Source: an uncultured Poribacteria bacterium (GTDB taxonomy: Bacteria > Poribacteria > WGA-4E > WGA-3G). Taken from it: a stretch of DNA of 64,000 nt. The stretch spans positions 2,781,200 through 2,845,199 of the forward strand of contig OX639973.1 of assembly GCA_951828385.1 (NCBI GenBank). The letters are read 5' to 3'. The position numbers and the translations under genes are program-made. Shown piece by piece: positions 17,387-26,139 of this stretch. The notes below the pieces were generated by a model. It made no database searches. It was not told the DNA's origin and saw nothing but the letters and a program-made list of their open reading frames with translations. Numbering within the stretch: the first letter of the stretch is position 1; every line of letters begins with the position of its first letter.

Positions 17387-18745
17387 CTACTCAAGTTTGC
17401 GCGTAACGGATGTACGCAATTCTTCACGCACAGATTCTAATGGGATACGTTCCATGACAGGTTCAAAAAATCCATCAACAATCAGTTTTTCGGCTTGGGC
17501 GTAAGATACACCACGGCTCATGAGGTAAAAAACCTGCTCGGCATCAATTTTTCCAGCGGTTGCGCCGTGTGTACAACGCACCTCATGTGCCTGAATCTCT
17601 AATCCGGGCAAAGTATCGGCATGTGCGCGTTCACTGAGCAGGAGATTATCGTTTTTCTGGTACGCATCGGTATGGTTCGCCGACGGATAGACGTAAATGT
17701 TTCCACCCCATGCAGACTGTGCCCTGTCTTTAAGGACAGTCCGATACAATAGATCACTAAAGGTATGCGGTGAAACATGCTCCTGTGCAGTGCTAATATC
17801 TAAGTGTTGGCGAGCATCCGTAAAAGCGAGTCCTAACATTTTGGCGTTCCCGCCTGCCCCCTCTAAGACAACGGCTTGGTTTATCTTGTTGAGTCTACCA
17901 CCAAACGTGGCGGTCACCCAGCAAAGTTGCGCGTCTCTGTCAACCATCGCACGATGCGAGGCAAAGTTCCAGACGTGCCGATTCCAACGTTGCACTTGCA
18001 CGTACGTCACGTTCGCATTCTGGCCAGCGAAAATTTCAACCGCTCCACTATGGAATCCGCTCGCATCTGGCGTGGTAGATAAATTATCTTCCAAAACAAC
18101 GACCTGACTACCTTCCTCAGCAATGATCAGCGTATGCGATAAGTCAGCTTGCTCGGCTTCGGACATCCTGATATAGACGCGTAGCGGCACTTCAACCGTT
18201 ACGCCTTTCGGCACATGCAGTAAGTAACCACCTCGCCAAAATGCGCCGTGAAGTGCATCAAACTTATTATGTTGGGCGATATTCCCACTTTTTAACGCCG
18301 TCTCCAAGGTCACTGCCCTGTTCATGAAGTAGGTACGGAGGAGTTCCGGCTGCTCCTGCAGTGCTGTGTGGAGATCCGCAAAGTATACACCTTTTTCTTT
18401 CAGGATTTCAGAATCGGAAGTATGGTGGCATTGTCCATCAACTTGCACAAGCACACCCGCCGTTTCTGCTTCATCGTAGTCAACGTCTTTAGAAGATACG
18501 GCACCGTTAGGAACACTCGGATGATACTTTTCAACAGCGAAACTGCGGAGATATCGCCGGGTACGTCGCCAATAATCTTGAGTACGCATATCAACGGTAC
18601 GTCGCCACACATCATCTTGAGTCGTATGTGGCATCGGCAAAGATTCGTAAAATTCGTAAGCCTCCAACCGCTTCTCACGCATCCACTGTGGTTCAGCTGC
18701 TGCTATTTTTTGAAGAAATTCTTTTGAAAAATCACCTTTTTGCAA
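17387..18745 (-). CDS. sufD: Fe-S cluster assembly protein SufD
   Basis: This is a 452-aa SufD of the SufBCD scaffold. GGYLLHVPKGVTVEVPLRV and the beta-helix core lead to KNDNLLLSERAHADTLPGLEI, HEVRCTHGATAGKIDAEQVFYLMSRG and a C-terminal helix-rich tail (given as separate motifs). The length is usual for SufD (420-450 aa). It lies between sufB and the glutaredoxin gene, so the operon order is sufC-sufB-sufD. Confidence 0.92.
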   Translation of the reverse strand: MQKGDFSKEFLQKIAAAEPQWMREKRLEAYEFYESLPMPHTTQDDVWRRTVDMRTQDYWRRTRRYLRSFAVEKYHPSVPNGAVSSKDVDYDEAETAGVLVQVDGQCHHTSDSEILKEKGVYFADLHTALQEQPELLRTYFMNRAVTLETALKSGNIAQHNKFDALHGAFWRGGYLLHVPKGVTVEVPLRVYIRMSEAEQADLSHTLIIAEEGSQVVVLEDNLSTTPDASGFHSGAVEIFAGQNANVTYVQVQRWNRHVWNFASHRAMVDRDAQLCWVTATFGGRLNKINQAVVLEGAGGNAKMLGLAFTDARQHLDISTAQEHVSPHTFSDLLYRTVLKDRAQSAWGGNIYVYPSANHTDAYQKNDNLLLSERAHADTLPGLEIQAHEVRCTHGATAGKIDAEQVFYLMSRGVSYAQAEKLIVDGFFEPVMERIPLESVREELRTSVTRKLE

Positions 18746-18761
18746 TTTGTTTTATCCTTTA

Positions 18762-18900
18762 TTGGTTATCAGTACTCAGTTGTCAGTTGCCAGTTAAAAG
18801 GTCTTGACGTAACAACTCACTACTTCGTGGCATATTGCAAGTCCGAGCGGATTGATACAATCGTCTCTTAACCAACGACTGACGACTGACAACTGAAAAC
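18762..18900. repeat. Interspersed repeat pair in the sufB-sufD spacer
   Basis: TTATTGGTTATCAGTACTCAG, TTGTCAGTTGCCAGTTAAAAGG on one side and AACCAACGACTGACGACTGACAACTG on the other are imperfect inverted copies around about 80 bases (only short parts are quoted). It is the same family as in the 17300-17386 spacer. Confidence 0.55.
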
Positions 18901-18904
18901 CATC

Positions 18905-20323
18905 TTAACCGACTGAACCTTCCATCTGAAGTTGGATGAGGCGGTTCATTTCCACAGCATATTCCATTGGGAGTTCTTTAACGAGAGGTTCAATAAACCC
19001 GTTGACAATCATTGTGGAGGCTTCCTCTTCCGAAAGCCCACGGCTCATCAAGTAGAAGAGTTGTTCCTCACCGATTTTGCTGACACGTGCCTCGTGTTCA
19101 ATGTTCGTATCGTTCTCACCGATCTCAATAACCGGATAGGTGTCCGAACGAGAGTGCTTGTCAAGGATAAGCGCATCACAAACGACGTGCGATTTGCAAC
19201 CTTTCGCGCCTTTCGCAACATCTACCCACCCGCGATAACTCGATCTGCCGCCATCTTTACTGATACTCTTAGAGGTTATCTGCGAAGTGGTATGCGGTGC
19301 GCAATGATAGACTTTCGCGCCTGCGTCTTGGTGCTGCCCTTTGCTCGCAAATGCGATAGAGAGGATGTCGCCACGCGCGCCCGGTTCCATCATATAAACA
19401 CTCGGATACTTCATCGTCAACTTACTACCGAGGTTACCATCAACCCATTCCATCTGCGCGTCTTCATAGGCAAATGCCCGCTTCGTGACGAGATTATATA
19501 CATTGTTCGCCCAATTCTGGATAGTGGTATAACGTACCCGCGAACCCTTCATGCAAACAATCTCAACAACTGCGCTGTGCAGGGATTCGCTGCTGAATGT
19601 CGGTGCGGTGCACCCTTCAACGTAATGTACCTGCGAACCTTCGTCAGCGATGATGAGTGTACGTTCAAACTGCCCCATATTTTCGCTGTTAATACGGAAA
19701 TACGCTTGTAAGGGGTACTCAACCTTCACACCCGGCGGCACATAAACGAAACTGCCACCACTCCAGACAGCACTATTGAGTGCCGCGAACTGGTTATCCG
19801 CAGACGGGATGATAGTCCCGAAGTACTTTTTGACCAGATCGGGATACTCTTTAATAGCCGTATCGGTATCAAGGAACACAACACCGATTTTGTCCAATTC
19901 TTCGACGATGTTGTGGTAAACGACTTCGGAGTCGTACTGTGCACCGACACCCGCGAGGAACTTTCTTTCCGCTTCAGGGATGCCGAGTCGGTCAAAGGTC
20001 TTCTTGATATCGTCGGGTACATCGTCCCAACTCCGTTCGCTCCGGTCAGAGGCTTTAACGTAGTAGTAGATGTCGTCAAAATCGAGTTGCGAGAGGTCGC
20101 CGCCCCATCTGGTCATCGGCTTCTGCCTGAAAATCTTGTAAGCCTCAAGCCGGTACTGACGCATCCAATCGGGTTCACCTTTGATGTCGCACATCTGGTT
20201 GATGACTGACTCGTCTAACCCCTTGCGCGACTTGAACGTCGGTTTAATATCGTCGTGGAACCCGTATTGATAGTCTTTACTAATTCCGAGTTCTTCCATC
20301 GCATTCTTTTCAGAAGTTTCCAT
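18905..20323 (-). CDS. sufB: Fe-S cluster assembly protein SufB
   Basis: This is a 472-aa SufB, the main scaffold subunit. Hallmarks are [45 protein letters not shown] with the conserved Cys, [31 protein letters not shown] and [20 protein letters not shown] (given as separate motifs). It forms SufBC2D with the neighbours. Length matches the family (465-490 aa). Confidence 0.95.
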   Translation of the reverse strand: METSEKNAMEELGISKDYQYGFHDDIKPTFKSRKGLDESVINQMCDIKGEPDWMRQYRLEAYKIFRQKPMTRWGGDLSQLDFDDIYYYVKASDRSERSWDDVPDDIKKTFDRLGIPEAERKFLAGVGAQYDSEVVYHNIVEELDKIGVVFLDTDTAIKEYPDLVKKYFGTIIPSADNQFAALNSAVWSGGSFVYVPPGVKVEYPLQAYFRINSENMGQFERTLIIADEGSQVHYVEGCTAPTFSSESLHSAVVEIVCMKGSRVRYTTIQNWANNVYNLVTKRAFAYEDAQMEWVDGNLGSKLTMKYPSVYMMEPGARGDILSIAFASKGQHQDAGAKVYHCAPHTTSQITSKSISKDGGRSSYRGWVDVAKGAKGCKSHVVCDALILDKHSRSDTYPVIEIGENDTNIEHEARVSKIGEEQLFYLMSRGLSEEEASTMIVNGFIEPLVKELPMEYAVEMNRLIQLQMEGSVG

Positions 20324-20334
20324 TTTACTTCCTC

Positions 20335-20460
20335 CTTCAGTCGTTGTCGGTATTCAGTTATCGGTTTCCAGTAAGAAGGTTATCTTTCTGGTAACTTTAA
20401 CCATCAACTCACCGCTGTTATAAATGTTAAAGCACGCGTTGATGGCTAAAACCGTGCCCT
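20335..20460. repeat. Interspersed repeat in the sufC-sufB spacer
   Basis: This spacer carries AGTCGTTGTCGGTATTCAG, TTATCGGTTTCCAGTAAG, then AAGGTTATC and further repeat-like words, ending in CCTGACAACTATTC. It is a degraded member of the suf-spacer repeat family. Confidence 0.45.
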
Positions 20461-20465
20461 GACAA

Positions 20466-21248
20466 CTATTCATCAATACCGTGTTTTTCACGAATCGGAT
20501 CGTAACCCTCTGCTTCTAACACTTGTGTCAATTCCCATCCGCCGGATTCGACGACCCTACCATCAAGCAGGATATGTACGAACTGTGGTCGGATATAGTC
20601 CAACAAACGTGGATAGTGGGTAATAATCAGCACGCCCAAATCGGGGCCGATCAACTGACTAACGCTTTCACCGACGATTCGCACCGCATCAATATCGAGT
20701 CCGGAATCGGTTTCATCGAGAATAGCGATTTTCGGTTCAAGCATTGCGAGTTGTAGGATCTCAGCGCGCTTCAGTTCACCGCCAGAGAATCCATCGTTGA
20801 GATACCGTCTTGCAAAAGAATCATCAACGCCGAGTTGTTGCATTTTCTCGCGAAGTTCACGCCGGAATTCGCGCATTGGGATCAGTCCGTCTTTTTCGGA
20901 ACCGTTTGCCTCTTTGCCACGGACGGCACTGACAGCGAGTCTTAGGAAATTTGCCAAACTGACACCTGGGATCGCCGTTGGATACTGGAAAGCAAGGAAA
21001 AGTCCGAGTTTGGCGCGTTCATTGGGTTCCAATTCCAAGACATCGACACCATCGAAAATTACCTCACCGGAATCAACCTCGTAAAGGGGATGCCCCATCA
21101 AACCTTTAGCAAGGGTACTCTTACCAGACCCGTTTGGTCCCATAAGCGCGTGGATTTCACCCTGTTGGACACTTAAATTTAATCCTTTGATAATTGGGTT
21201 TCCTTGCACACTGATGTGCAAGTCTTTAATTGTCAACTCATTGGCCAT
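20466..21248 (-). CDS. sufC: Fe-S cluster assembly ATPase SufC
   Basis: This is a 260-aa ABC-type ATPase. Walker A is GPNGSGKSTLAKGLMG, the ABC signature is FSGGELKRAEILQLAML and Walker B is IAILDETDSGLDIDAV. The THYPRLLDYI H-loop matches SufC. It powers the SufBC2D scaffold and opens the operon. The ribosome site AAGGAG lies about 14 bases before the ATG, longer than ideal. Confidence 0.95.
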   Translation of the reverse strand: MANELTIKDLHISVQGNPIIKGLNLSVQQGEIHALMGPNGSGKSTLAKGLMGHPLYEVDSGEVIFDGVDVLELEPNERAKLGLFLAFQYPTAIPGVSLANFLRLAVSAVRGKEANGSEKDGLIPMREFRRELREKMQQLGVDDSFARRYLNDGFSGGELKRAEILQLAMLEPKIAILDETDSGLDIDAVRIVGESVSQLIGPDLGVLIITHYPRLLDYIRPQFVHILLDGRVVESGGWELTQVLEAEGYDPIREKHGIDE

Positions 21249-21399
21249 TTTTTAATTTCGGACTCCTTACTTATGCTAAATTTAGAACATTTAGTACTTT
21301 GTTATTTGCGAACGCATTTCGTTTCAATTTCCCGCCACATGCGTTGATGTGTCCTGTCCCTCTAACATATCAGTATACTTACGGTTAGGGGCTTAGTGA

Positions 21400-22395
21400 T
21401 TATCCACCGATTCTTGACATATTCCGTTCCGGTTTAACGAAGTCGGCTGCATTAATCTTATGTCCCGCCTCTTTCTGTTCAACGGCACCCAGAATTAACT
21501 CAGCAATGGCTTCATCTGCTACGCCTTCGCGTAGGGGTGTCAGCAGATCCGTTTCCGTTAGCGAGAAGAGACAGGTCCGAAACTTCCCGTCAGCAGTAAT
21601 ACGGACCCGATTGCAATTTTCGCAAAACGGATCACTCACAGAGGGAATAACACCGACCTCATTCCCGTTATCCGAGAACCGATAACGTTTCGCAGTGTCA
21701 CTCTTCGCTTCGCCATCCATGGCGACTGGCGTGAGTGGATAGAGCGCGTTGATTTTTTCGATAATCTCTTTCCCCGGAATGTACATGTTGCGTCCCCATA
21801 CATCATCGGCATCCAGCGGCATAAATTCGATGAATCGGAGTTGATAATTATTTTTCCGTGCGAAGGTCGCCAAATCAACAATCTCGTCGTCGGTAAAACC
21901 TCGCATTGCGACAGCGTTGACTTTAATCGGATGAAAGCCGCACTCGTGTGCTGTTTTCAATCCCTTAAGTACACGAGAAAGTACTTTCCGGCGGGTCATC
22001 TGCTCGAATTTCTCTTCGTTAAGCGTGTCCAAACTCACATTAATCCGGCGGAGCCCAGCATCGTAGAGTGCCTGCGCTTGGCTAATAAGTCCGATACCGT
22101 TCGTTGTCAAACTAATGTCTTTGAGTCCTTCTAACTGCGTTAATTGCTTTATGAGGGCCGGCACGCCGGGACGCACAAGCGGCTCACCACCTGTAATCCG
22201 TACTTTGTTCACACCCAATCCGACGAAAATGCGCGCGAGATGTAGAATCTCGTCATAAGTCATGAGTGCCGAATCTGGCACGAAGGTCATGTCTTCCGGC
22301 ATACAGTAGATGCATCGAAAGTTGCAGACATCCGTAACCGAGATTCTAAGATTTGTATGAATCCGCCCAAAGCGGTCAAGCATTCGTTGTTTCAT
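21400..22395 (-). CDS. moaA: GTP 3',8-cyclase MoaA (molybdenum cofactor biosynthesis)
   Basis: This is a 331-aa radical SAM enzyme that starts molybdopterin synthesis from GTP. The N-terminal cluster motif is CNFRCIYC and the C-terminal cluster is CENCNRVRITADGKFRTC. RITGGEPLVR and NVSLDTL are typical. The C terminus ends in GG (SRIGG), the conserved tail that enters the active site. The start could also be the Met five codons later (MLDRFGR). A matching promoter lies at 22428-22456. No other moa genes are in the window. Confidence 0.94.
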   Translation of the reverse strand: MKQRMLDRFGRIHTNLRISVTDVCNFRCIYCMPEDMTFVPDSALMTYDEILHLARIFVGLGVNKVRITGGEPLVRPGVPALIKQLTQLEGLKDISLTTNGIGLISQAQALYDAGLRRINVSLDTLNEEKFEQMTRRKVLSRVLKGLKTAHECGFHPIKVNAVAMRGFTDDEIVDLATFARKNNYQLRFIEFMPLDADDVWGRNMYIPGKEIIEKINALYPLTPVAMDGEAKSDTAKRYRFSDNGNEVGVIPSVSDPFCENCNRVRITADGKFRTCLFSLTETDLLTPLREGVADEAIAELILGAVEQKEAGHKINAADFVKPERNMSRIGG

Positions 22396-22427
22396 CTTAA
22401 TTTACATAAACCCCAAATTTATTAAAT

Positions 22428-22456
22428 AGTATATCACATCAGTATTCTTTTTGCAA
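22428..22456 (-). promoter_or_regulatory. Sigma-70-type promoter of moaA
   Basis: On the minus strand TTGCAA (22451-22456), 17 bases, TATACT (22428-22433). It is divergent from the promoter at 22539. The leader is short, about 30 bases. Confidence 0.65.
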
Positions 22457-22538
22457 GTTTTTTATATAGTAAATACTTTAAAAAAGATTTTGGGTAAAAA
22501 TCGAAAAATTGTAACCCTACTCCGCAAAAGAGTTTTTA

Positions 22539-22567
22539 TTGACATTCCTGTGGCTATGATGTATAAT
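22539..22567 (+). promoter_or_regulatory. Consensus sigma-70 promoter
   Basis: TTGACA (22539-22544), exactly 17 bases, TATAAT (22562-22567). Both boxes are perfect, so this should be one of the strongest promoters in the window. It drives 22603-22971 and probably the next gene, up to the terminator at 23694. Confidence 0.85.
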
Positions 22568-22602
22568 ATATTTATACTTTCTGTAAACTGGAGGCAAAAT
22601 TG

Positions 22603-22971
22603 ATGAAAGAAAAAGTGTTTGATGTAGGCGGGGTTGAACTCCACGTCGACGAACGCAATTTCGGCGCAGACGGTGGTCCCTCTGTGCGTGTTTACGGCGA
22701 AGCGGATGGCGAAAATATTCAACTGCTCCGTTTCGACTGCTTTCGCAAGGACCCACACTATCACTACGATCCCTCCGGGAAGAACGATCAGCGGCATCTC
22801 GATAAAGCGAGTGTGCCAGATTCAGTCGCATGGACGATTGAACAATTAGGACAAAACCTCGTGGAGATGATTCACACAGCAGGTTATAGCAGCGTCGCTG
22901 ACAATGTTGATCAGGCGGCAGTCACAAAAATCCTACCTGAAGTCGAATCTCTTATGCAAGGCAAGACCTAA
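22603..22971 (+). CDS. Conserved small protein of unknown function
   Basis: This is a 122-aa soluble protein. The start is the ATG at 22603 with GGAGG nine bases upstream, just behind a consensus promoter. It is rich in acidic and aromatic residues (RFDCFRKDPHYHYDP), with a helical C-terminal half (SVAWTIEQLGQNLVEMIHTAGY). I do not recognise a domain. The HYHYDP stretch could bind metal. Its strong promoter and terminator suggest a highly expressed gene. Confidence 0.8.
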   Translation: MKEKVFDVGGVELHVDERNFGADGGPSVRVYGEADGENIQLLRFDCFRKDPHYHYDPSGKNDQRHLDKASVPDSVAWTIEQLGQNLVEMIHTAGYSSVADNVDQAAVTKILPEVESLMQGKT

Positions 22972-23011
22972 CTTTATAAATAAATTTTGGTGCATAAAGG
23001 AGAAAATTAAC

Positions 23012-23677
23012 GTGACGAAATCTATTACTATAAGCGTCATGCTGTTGACGCTGCTTGTAGGCTTGAGTGCCTATGCAGGCACACTCCAGGACTGGGGGAA
23101 GTGGAAAGAAGGTGAACTCCTTCTCGAAAACCACAGTTTTGAAGAGGATTTAGCAGGTTGGGATTTAGAGGACGGCGCATGTTGCGACCGCGGCGGATTG
23201 TACACGATGGAAATCGACAAGAAAAACCCACAACACGGAAACCAGTCGCTCAAAGTTATCGGGCATAAATCAACCGGTACCGCTTGGCATGCAAAAGTTA
23301 AACAGTTAGATACCTCAATGAAGTCGGGTGAAACGTACACTGTGATTTTTTGGGCGCGTTCCGAAAAGCCACGCGAGGTGACGCTGAGTATCCAGATGCA
23401 ACACGACCCTTGGACTTTCTATCAAGGCGGCGCCATCAACCTATTAGGACCGGAATGGATGGAGTACCATATTACCTTCAATTCAACTGCTGATGTTGAA
23501 AGAGACATGTGGGTAGGATTGTCGATTGCCCAATCCGATGAAGATTTCTGGCTTGACAACTTCCGATACTTTGAAGGCGAACCGGAAGACGACCTGAATC
23601 GTGAAACACCTTTCCCTGTCGATGCGAAAGAGAAGTTGGCGACGAAATGGGGCGAGGTTAAGACCGAACGGTTCTAA
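23012..23677 (+). CDS. Secreted carbohydrate-binding-module-like protein
   Basis: This is a 221-aa protein from a GTG start at 23012 with AAAGGAG upstream. Residues 1-20 are a signal peptide (hydrophobic core, then SAYAG). The mature part is one jelly-roll module of the CBM4/9 type: ENHSFEEDLAGWDLEDG at the start, GNQSLKVIGHKSTGTAWHAKV, GETYTVIFWARSEKP and a final DFWLDNFRYFEG. Such modules bind glycans and usually accompany hydrolases; here it stands alone. It probably shares the 22539 promoter and ends at the terminator at 23694. Confidence 0.82.
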   Translation: MTKSITISVMLLTLLVGLSAYAGTLQDWGKWKEGELLLENHSFEEDLAGWDLEDGACCDRGGLYTMEIDKKNPQHGNQSLKVIGHKSTGTAWHAKVKQLDTSMKSGETYTVIFWARSEKPREVTLSIQMQHDPWTFYQGGAINLLGPEWMEYHITFNSTADVERDMWVGLSIAQSDEDFWLDNFRYFEGEPEDDLNRETPFPVDAKEKLATKWGEVKTERF

Positions 23678-23693
23678 TGCATTTGATTTTATG

Positions 23694-23723
23694 AAGCGCG
23701 GTCCTTTGACCGCGCTTTTTTAT
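23694..23723 (+). terminator. Rho-independent terminator
   Basis: Stem AGCGCGGTC / GACCGCGCT with a short CTTT loop, followed by a run of T. It ends the 22603-23677 transcript and may also block read-through toward the converging hicB gene. Confidence 0.9.
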
Positions 23724-23733
23724 TTTAAAACTA

Positions 23734-24174
23734 TCACTGTTTCGCTGATGTTACTTCACCGGATCCCAGTCCTGCTGATAACATTTCAGTAACTAAGACA
23801 TTTAAACTTATGCCTTCTTGCTCGGCTCGCTGCAAAAGCTGCGTATGAATATGCTCAGGGATTTGTTGAATCCAAGGTCTGCTGAATCCGTTAGCAGAAC
23901 CAGGTTGAGGAATTTCATCACCAAACTCATTCGCTGCTTCTATCCAGCAAAAAACTGCGTCCTTTCCGTTCTCTATCGTTTCTTCAATGGTTTCACCATC
24001 AGACATACATCCAGGTAAGTCTGGGAATTCGATTAAATAACCACCACCTTCTTCAGGTGGCAATATGCTCATAAGAAATGGATATTGTGGTAGAGAAGGA
24101 AATCTGGTCAAATAGTTATTGCCTTCTTCAGATGGCAATATGCTCATAAGAAATGGATATTTTAGTTCATTCAT
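23734..24174 (-). CDS. hicB: HicB-family antitoxin with duplicated N-terminal segment
   Basis: This is a 146-aa antitoxin. The HicB core is YPFLMSILPPEEGGGYLIEFPDLPGC with MSDGETIEETIENGKDAVFCWIEAA (given as parts), followed by a C-terminal ribbon-helix-helix-like DNA-binding tail (HIHTQLLQRAEQEGISLNVLVTEML). It should neutralise the HicA toxin and repress the operon. Residues 6-30 and 31-55 are near copies, encoded by a 75-base in-frame tandem duplication. HicB overlaps hicA by eight bases. Confidence 0.88.
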   Translation of the reverse strand: MNELKYPFLMSILPSEEGNNYLTRFPSLPQYPFLMSILPPEEGGGYLIEFPDLPGCMSDGETIEETIENGKDAVFCWIEAANEFGDEIPQPGSANGFSRPWIQQIPEHIHTQLLQRAEQEGISLNVLVTEMLSAGLGSGEVTSAKQ

Positions 24175-24418
24175 GATTCATTTCCTCCAAGTGCTCAATT
24201 AACTGCACAAGCTGCCGAATGTATACCGGTTTAATCGGACGACGGGCAGGCACACTTAACCTTGCACCCGAATCATGGTGTAGCGTTATATGACTTCCTC
24301 CACCTTTAGGTCTGCTTATCCGAAACCCGTATCGCTTCGCAAGTGTCTCAACGTGAGAAATTTGCCAGTCACCGCGTGGATTGTTTTTCATTTTCGCTAG
24401 CAATTTATCCTGTGGCAT
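24167..24418 (-). CDS. hicA: HicA-family mRNA interferase toxin
   Basis: This is an 83-aa HicA-fold RNA-binding toxin. RPKGGGSHITLHHDSGARLSVPARRPIKPVYIRQLVQLIE carries the catalytic GSH triad His and the typical PIKPVYIRQ tail. HicA cleaves mRNA in a ribosome-independent way. It is the first gene, upstream of its antitoxin, as is usual for hicAB. The ATG lies only six bases after the -10 box, so the message is probably leaderless. Confidence 0.88.
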   Translation of the reverse strand: MPQDKLLAKMKNNPRGDWQISHVETLAKRYGFRISRPKGGGSHITLHHDSGARLSVPARRPIKPVYIRQLVQLIEHLEEMNHE

Positions 24419-24424
24419 AGTAAT

Positions 24425-24453
24425 AGTATAGCGAGTAATGACACTTTTTTCAA
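24425..24453 (-). promoter_or_regulatory. Sigma-70-type promoter of hicAB
   Basis: On the minus strand TTGAAA (24448-24453), 17 bases, TATACT (24425-24430). Only six bases separate the -10 box from the hicA ATG at 24418, which places the expected start of transcription on the start codon. Confidence 0.7.
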
Positions 24454-24532
24454 GACGATTTGGGTTCTATGCGAATATGGGACTTGCTTCCAATTCACTA
24501 CAGTATACCATCAAATCGCCATGAGATTAAAT

Positions 24533-25444
24533 TCACTCGTAGCAAAGTATCTCATAGTAGACGGTACTTTTGTGCAGTAAATCATTTATGAGTCTACAAT
24601 AAGAAAAAGTTTCAACATTTGATTGGGGTACTTGACTTCTGAACACTGACAGGCTCGCTTTGAGTTTTTCCCACTTGCCATACAATTGCAAACGCCGGGC
24701 ACCGGATAATGATCGATGATCAGGATTTTGATATACTAAGCACACTTTATGCTGATGGTGTTCCTTCATAATCCGAATAAGTACATCAGATAAATTATTA
24801 ATGTCTAATGTTGGACTCGCGAAAAAATAACAGAAATTAAATATAATCTGTGTCCCATCACCGTTTTCAATGTATTTGCCCAATAATTTCGTCAAGCCAT
24901 CGTAACTGTAGCCGTGAATTAACCCAAATTTATCAAAGAAAGGCTCTTTATAGGTGTTGGAGCCATATTTGTTGATTGTCACTGCCTTATTCAGCATCGT
25001 GCGTGAACTATCAATCCCTAAATAAGTAATGTCGCTCTGTTCTGCAAAAGCTCGAAAAGCAATACCTGAAGTTAATGGACCACAACCGAAGTCAACGAAT
25101 ACAACTTTATTCTTTTCACTTATCGGTGTGATGCACTTCGTAAAAATGTGATAAGAACCAAAAAGGTGCCTCGGCATGTGATGGACACAATAGATAGATA
25201 CCTTATCTTTTGGAAAATAATATTCATTAGACGGTTTATCAAATGAGACTTCATCAAAATTGCTCTGCCCTTGTTCGAGGATGCGCGCTATATCTTCCCA
25301 GTAGTATATTCTGTTATTTTTAACATCTTCCGAGAGGACCGGCAGATCGTGTTCAAAGGGTTGTATGATTAACTCTTCAAACAGGTTTTTTAGACTTTCA
25401 CTGGGTTTATAGTAGGTGTCATTCGGGCAGTGTATATAGGACAT
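24533..25444 (-). CDS. Class I SAM-dependent methyltransferase-like protein
   Basis: This is a 303-aa protein. VFVDFGCGPLTSGIAF is motif I of a class I methyltransferase, followed by TYLGIDSSRTMLNKA (motif II with the acidic Asp) and IIFNFCYFFAS. Flanking regions do not match a named family, so the substrate is unknown. The codon choice and AT content look different from the neighbours (AAA, AAT and TTT rich), which suggests transfer. The start MSYIHCPND at 25444 follows a 19-base tandem duplication (25430-25467) that creates an upstream five-codon ORF. Confidence 0.7.
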   Translation of the reverse strand: MSYIHCPNDTYYKPSESLKNLFEELIIQPFEHDLPVLSEDVKNNRIYYWEDIARILEQGQSNFDEVSFDKPSNEYYFPKDKVSIYCVHHMPRHLFGSYHIFTKCITPISEKNKVVFVDFGCGPLTSGIAFRAFAEQSDITYLGIDSSRTMLNKAVTINKYGSNTYKEPFFDKFGLIHGYSYDGLTKLLGKYIENGDGTQIIFNFCYFFASPTLDINNLSDVLIRIMKEHHQHKVCLVYQNPDHRSLSGARRLQLYGKWEKLKASLSVFRSQVPQSNVETFSYCRLINDLLHKSTVYYEILCYE

Positions 25445-25467
25445 ATTAGTGTATATAGGACATATTT
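25430..25467. repeat. 19-base tandem duplication at a start codon
   Basis: GTGTATATAGGACATATTA is present twice head to tail. On the minus strand each unit carries ATGTCCTATATACAC. The upstream unit reads five codons and then TAA, which ends one base before the real ATG at 25444. Confidence 0.85.
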
Positions 25468-25551
25468 TAGAGTTTGAGGGAGATAGTGAGGGATCGTGAT
25501 GAGAAATGGATATTTTGGTACATTCATGCGCGTCAAGATAGTTTCTCTGTT

Positions 25552-26139
25552 TTACGCCGATACAGATACAGGACGCTCCTCTAATTCGCCGCGGTATGCA
25601 AGCAGAATCGCGACAGCAATGCATATCCCGACAATACCCACCGGTGAGAAGTTACTGACCGTGTCCACCAACAATCCGAGCAATGGCGCGAGCATAATTG
25701 TTGCCAGCGATTTCGATTGTGCCTCAATAGATAAAATCGTCGCACCCATCTCAGGTGTGGATTGTGCATTGAAACGGCTAATCAACCCGGGTCGCCAGAA
25801 ATTCTGGAGAATTGCTAATCCGACGAAAAGCACGATGATGGCCGGATACCAACTGAACCACAATGCCGGAATCAATAAGGCAAAAAGTGCTAAATCCATC
25901 CACCACATAAATCGAGCAGCGCCCTCGTCGCCGCCGCGCCAATTTGAGACTTGATGCGAATTCCGTGAAGCAAAGGACGATAGGAAATAGAGCACAAAAT
26001 AGACCCCTGCCACAAGTAACGCTGTGCGTTTCGATTCATCTAATGCTAAAAGTAAGGGCAAAGCAATTACTGTACAATTGGTTAGGATTATAGCATGTTT
26101 TGGAAAAAAAGCAAGGAAAAGTAGAATGGAAAGCAGCAG
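25552..26139 (-). pseudogene. 5'-truncated MFS transporter remnant
   Basis: The frame is open from immediately after the stop codon of the upstream PLP gene (26140) to 25552, about 195 codons, with no ATG near its head. It codes for about five to six hydrophobic helices (LLLSILLFLAFF, TALLVAGVYFVLYFLSSFAS, LALFALLIPALWFS, AIIVLFVGLAILQNFWRP, VGIVGICIAVAILLA). This fits the C-terminal half of a 12-helix MFS permease. The N-terminal half is absent, cut exactly at the neighbouring gene. A TTG start at 26061 could give 169 aa, but a half-permease is unlikely to work alone. Confidence 0.7.
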
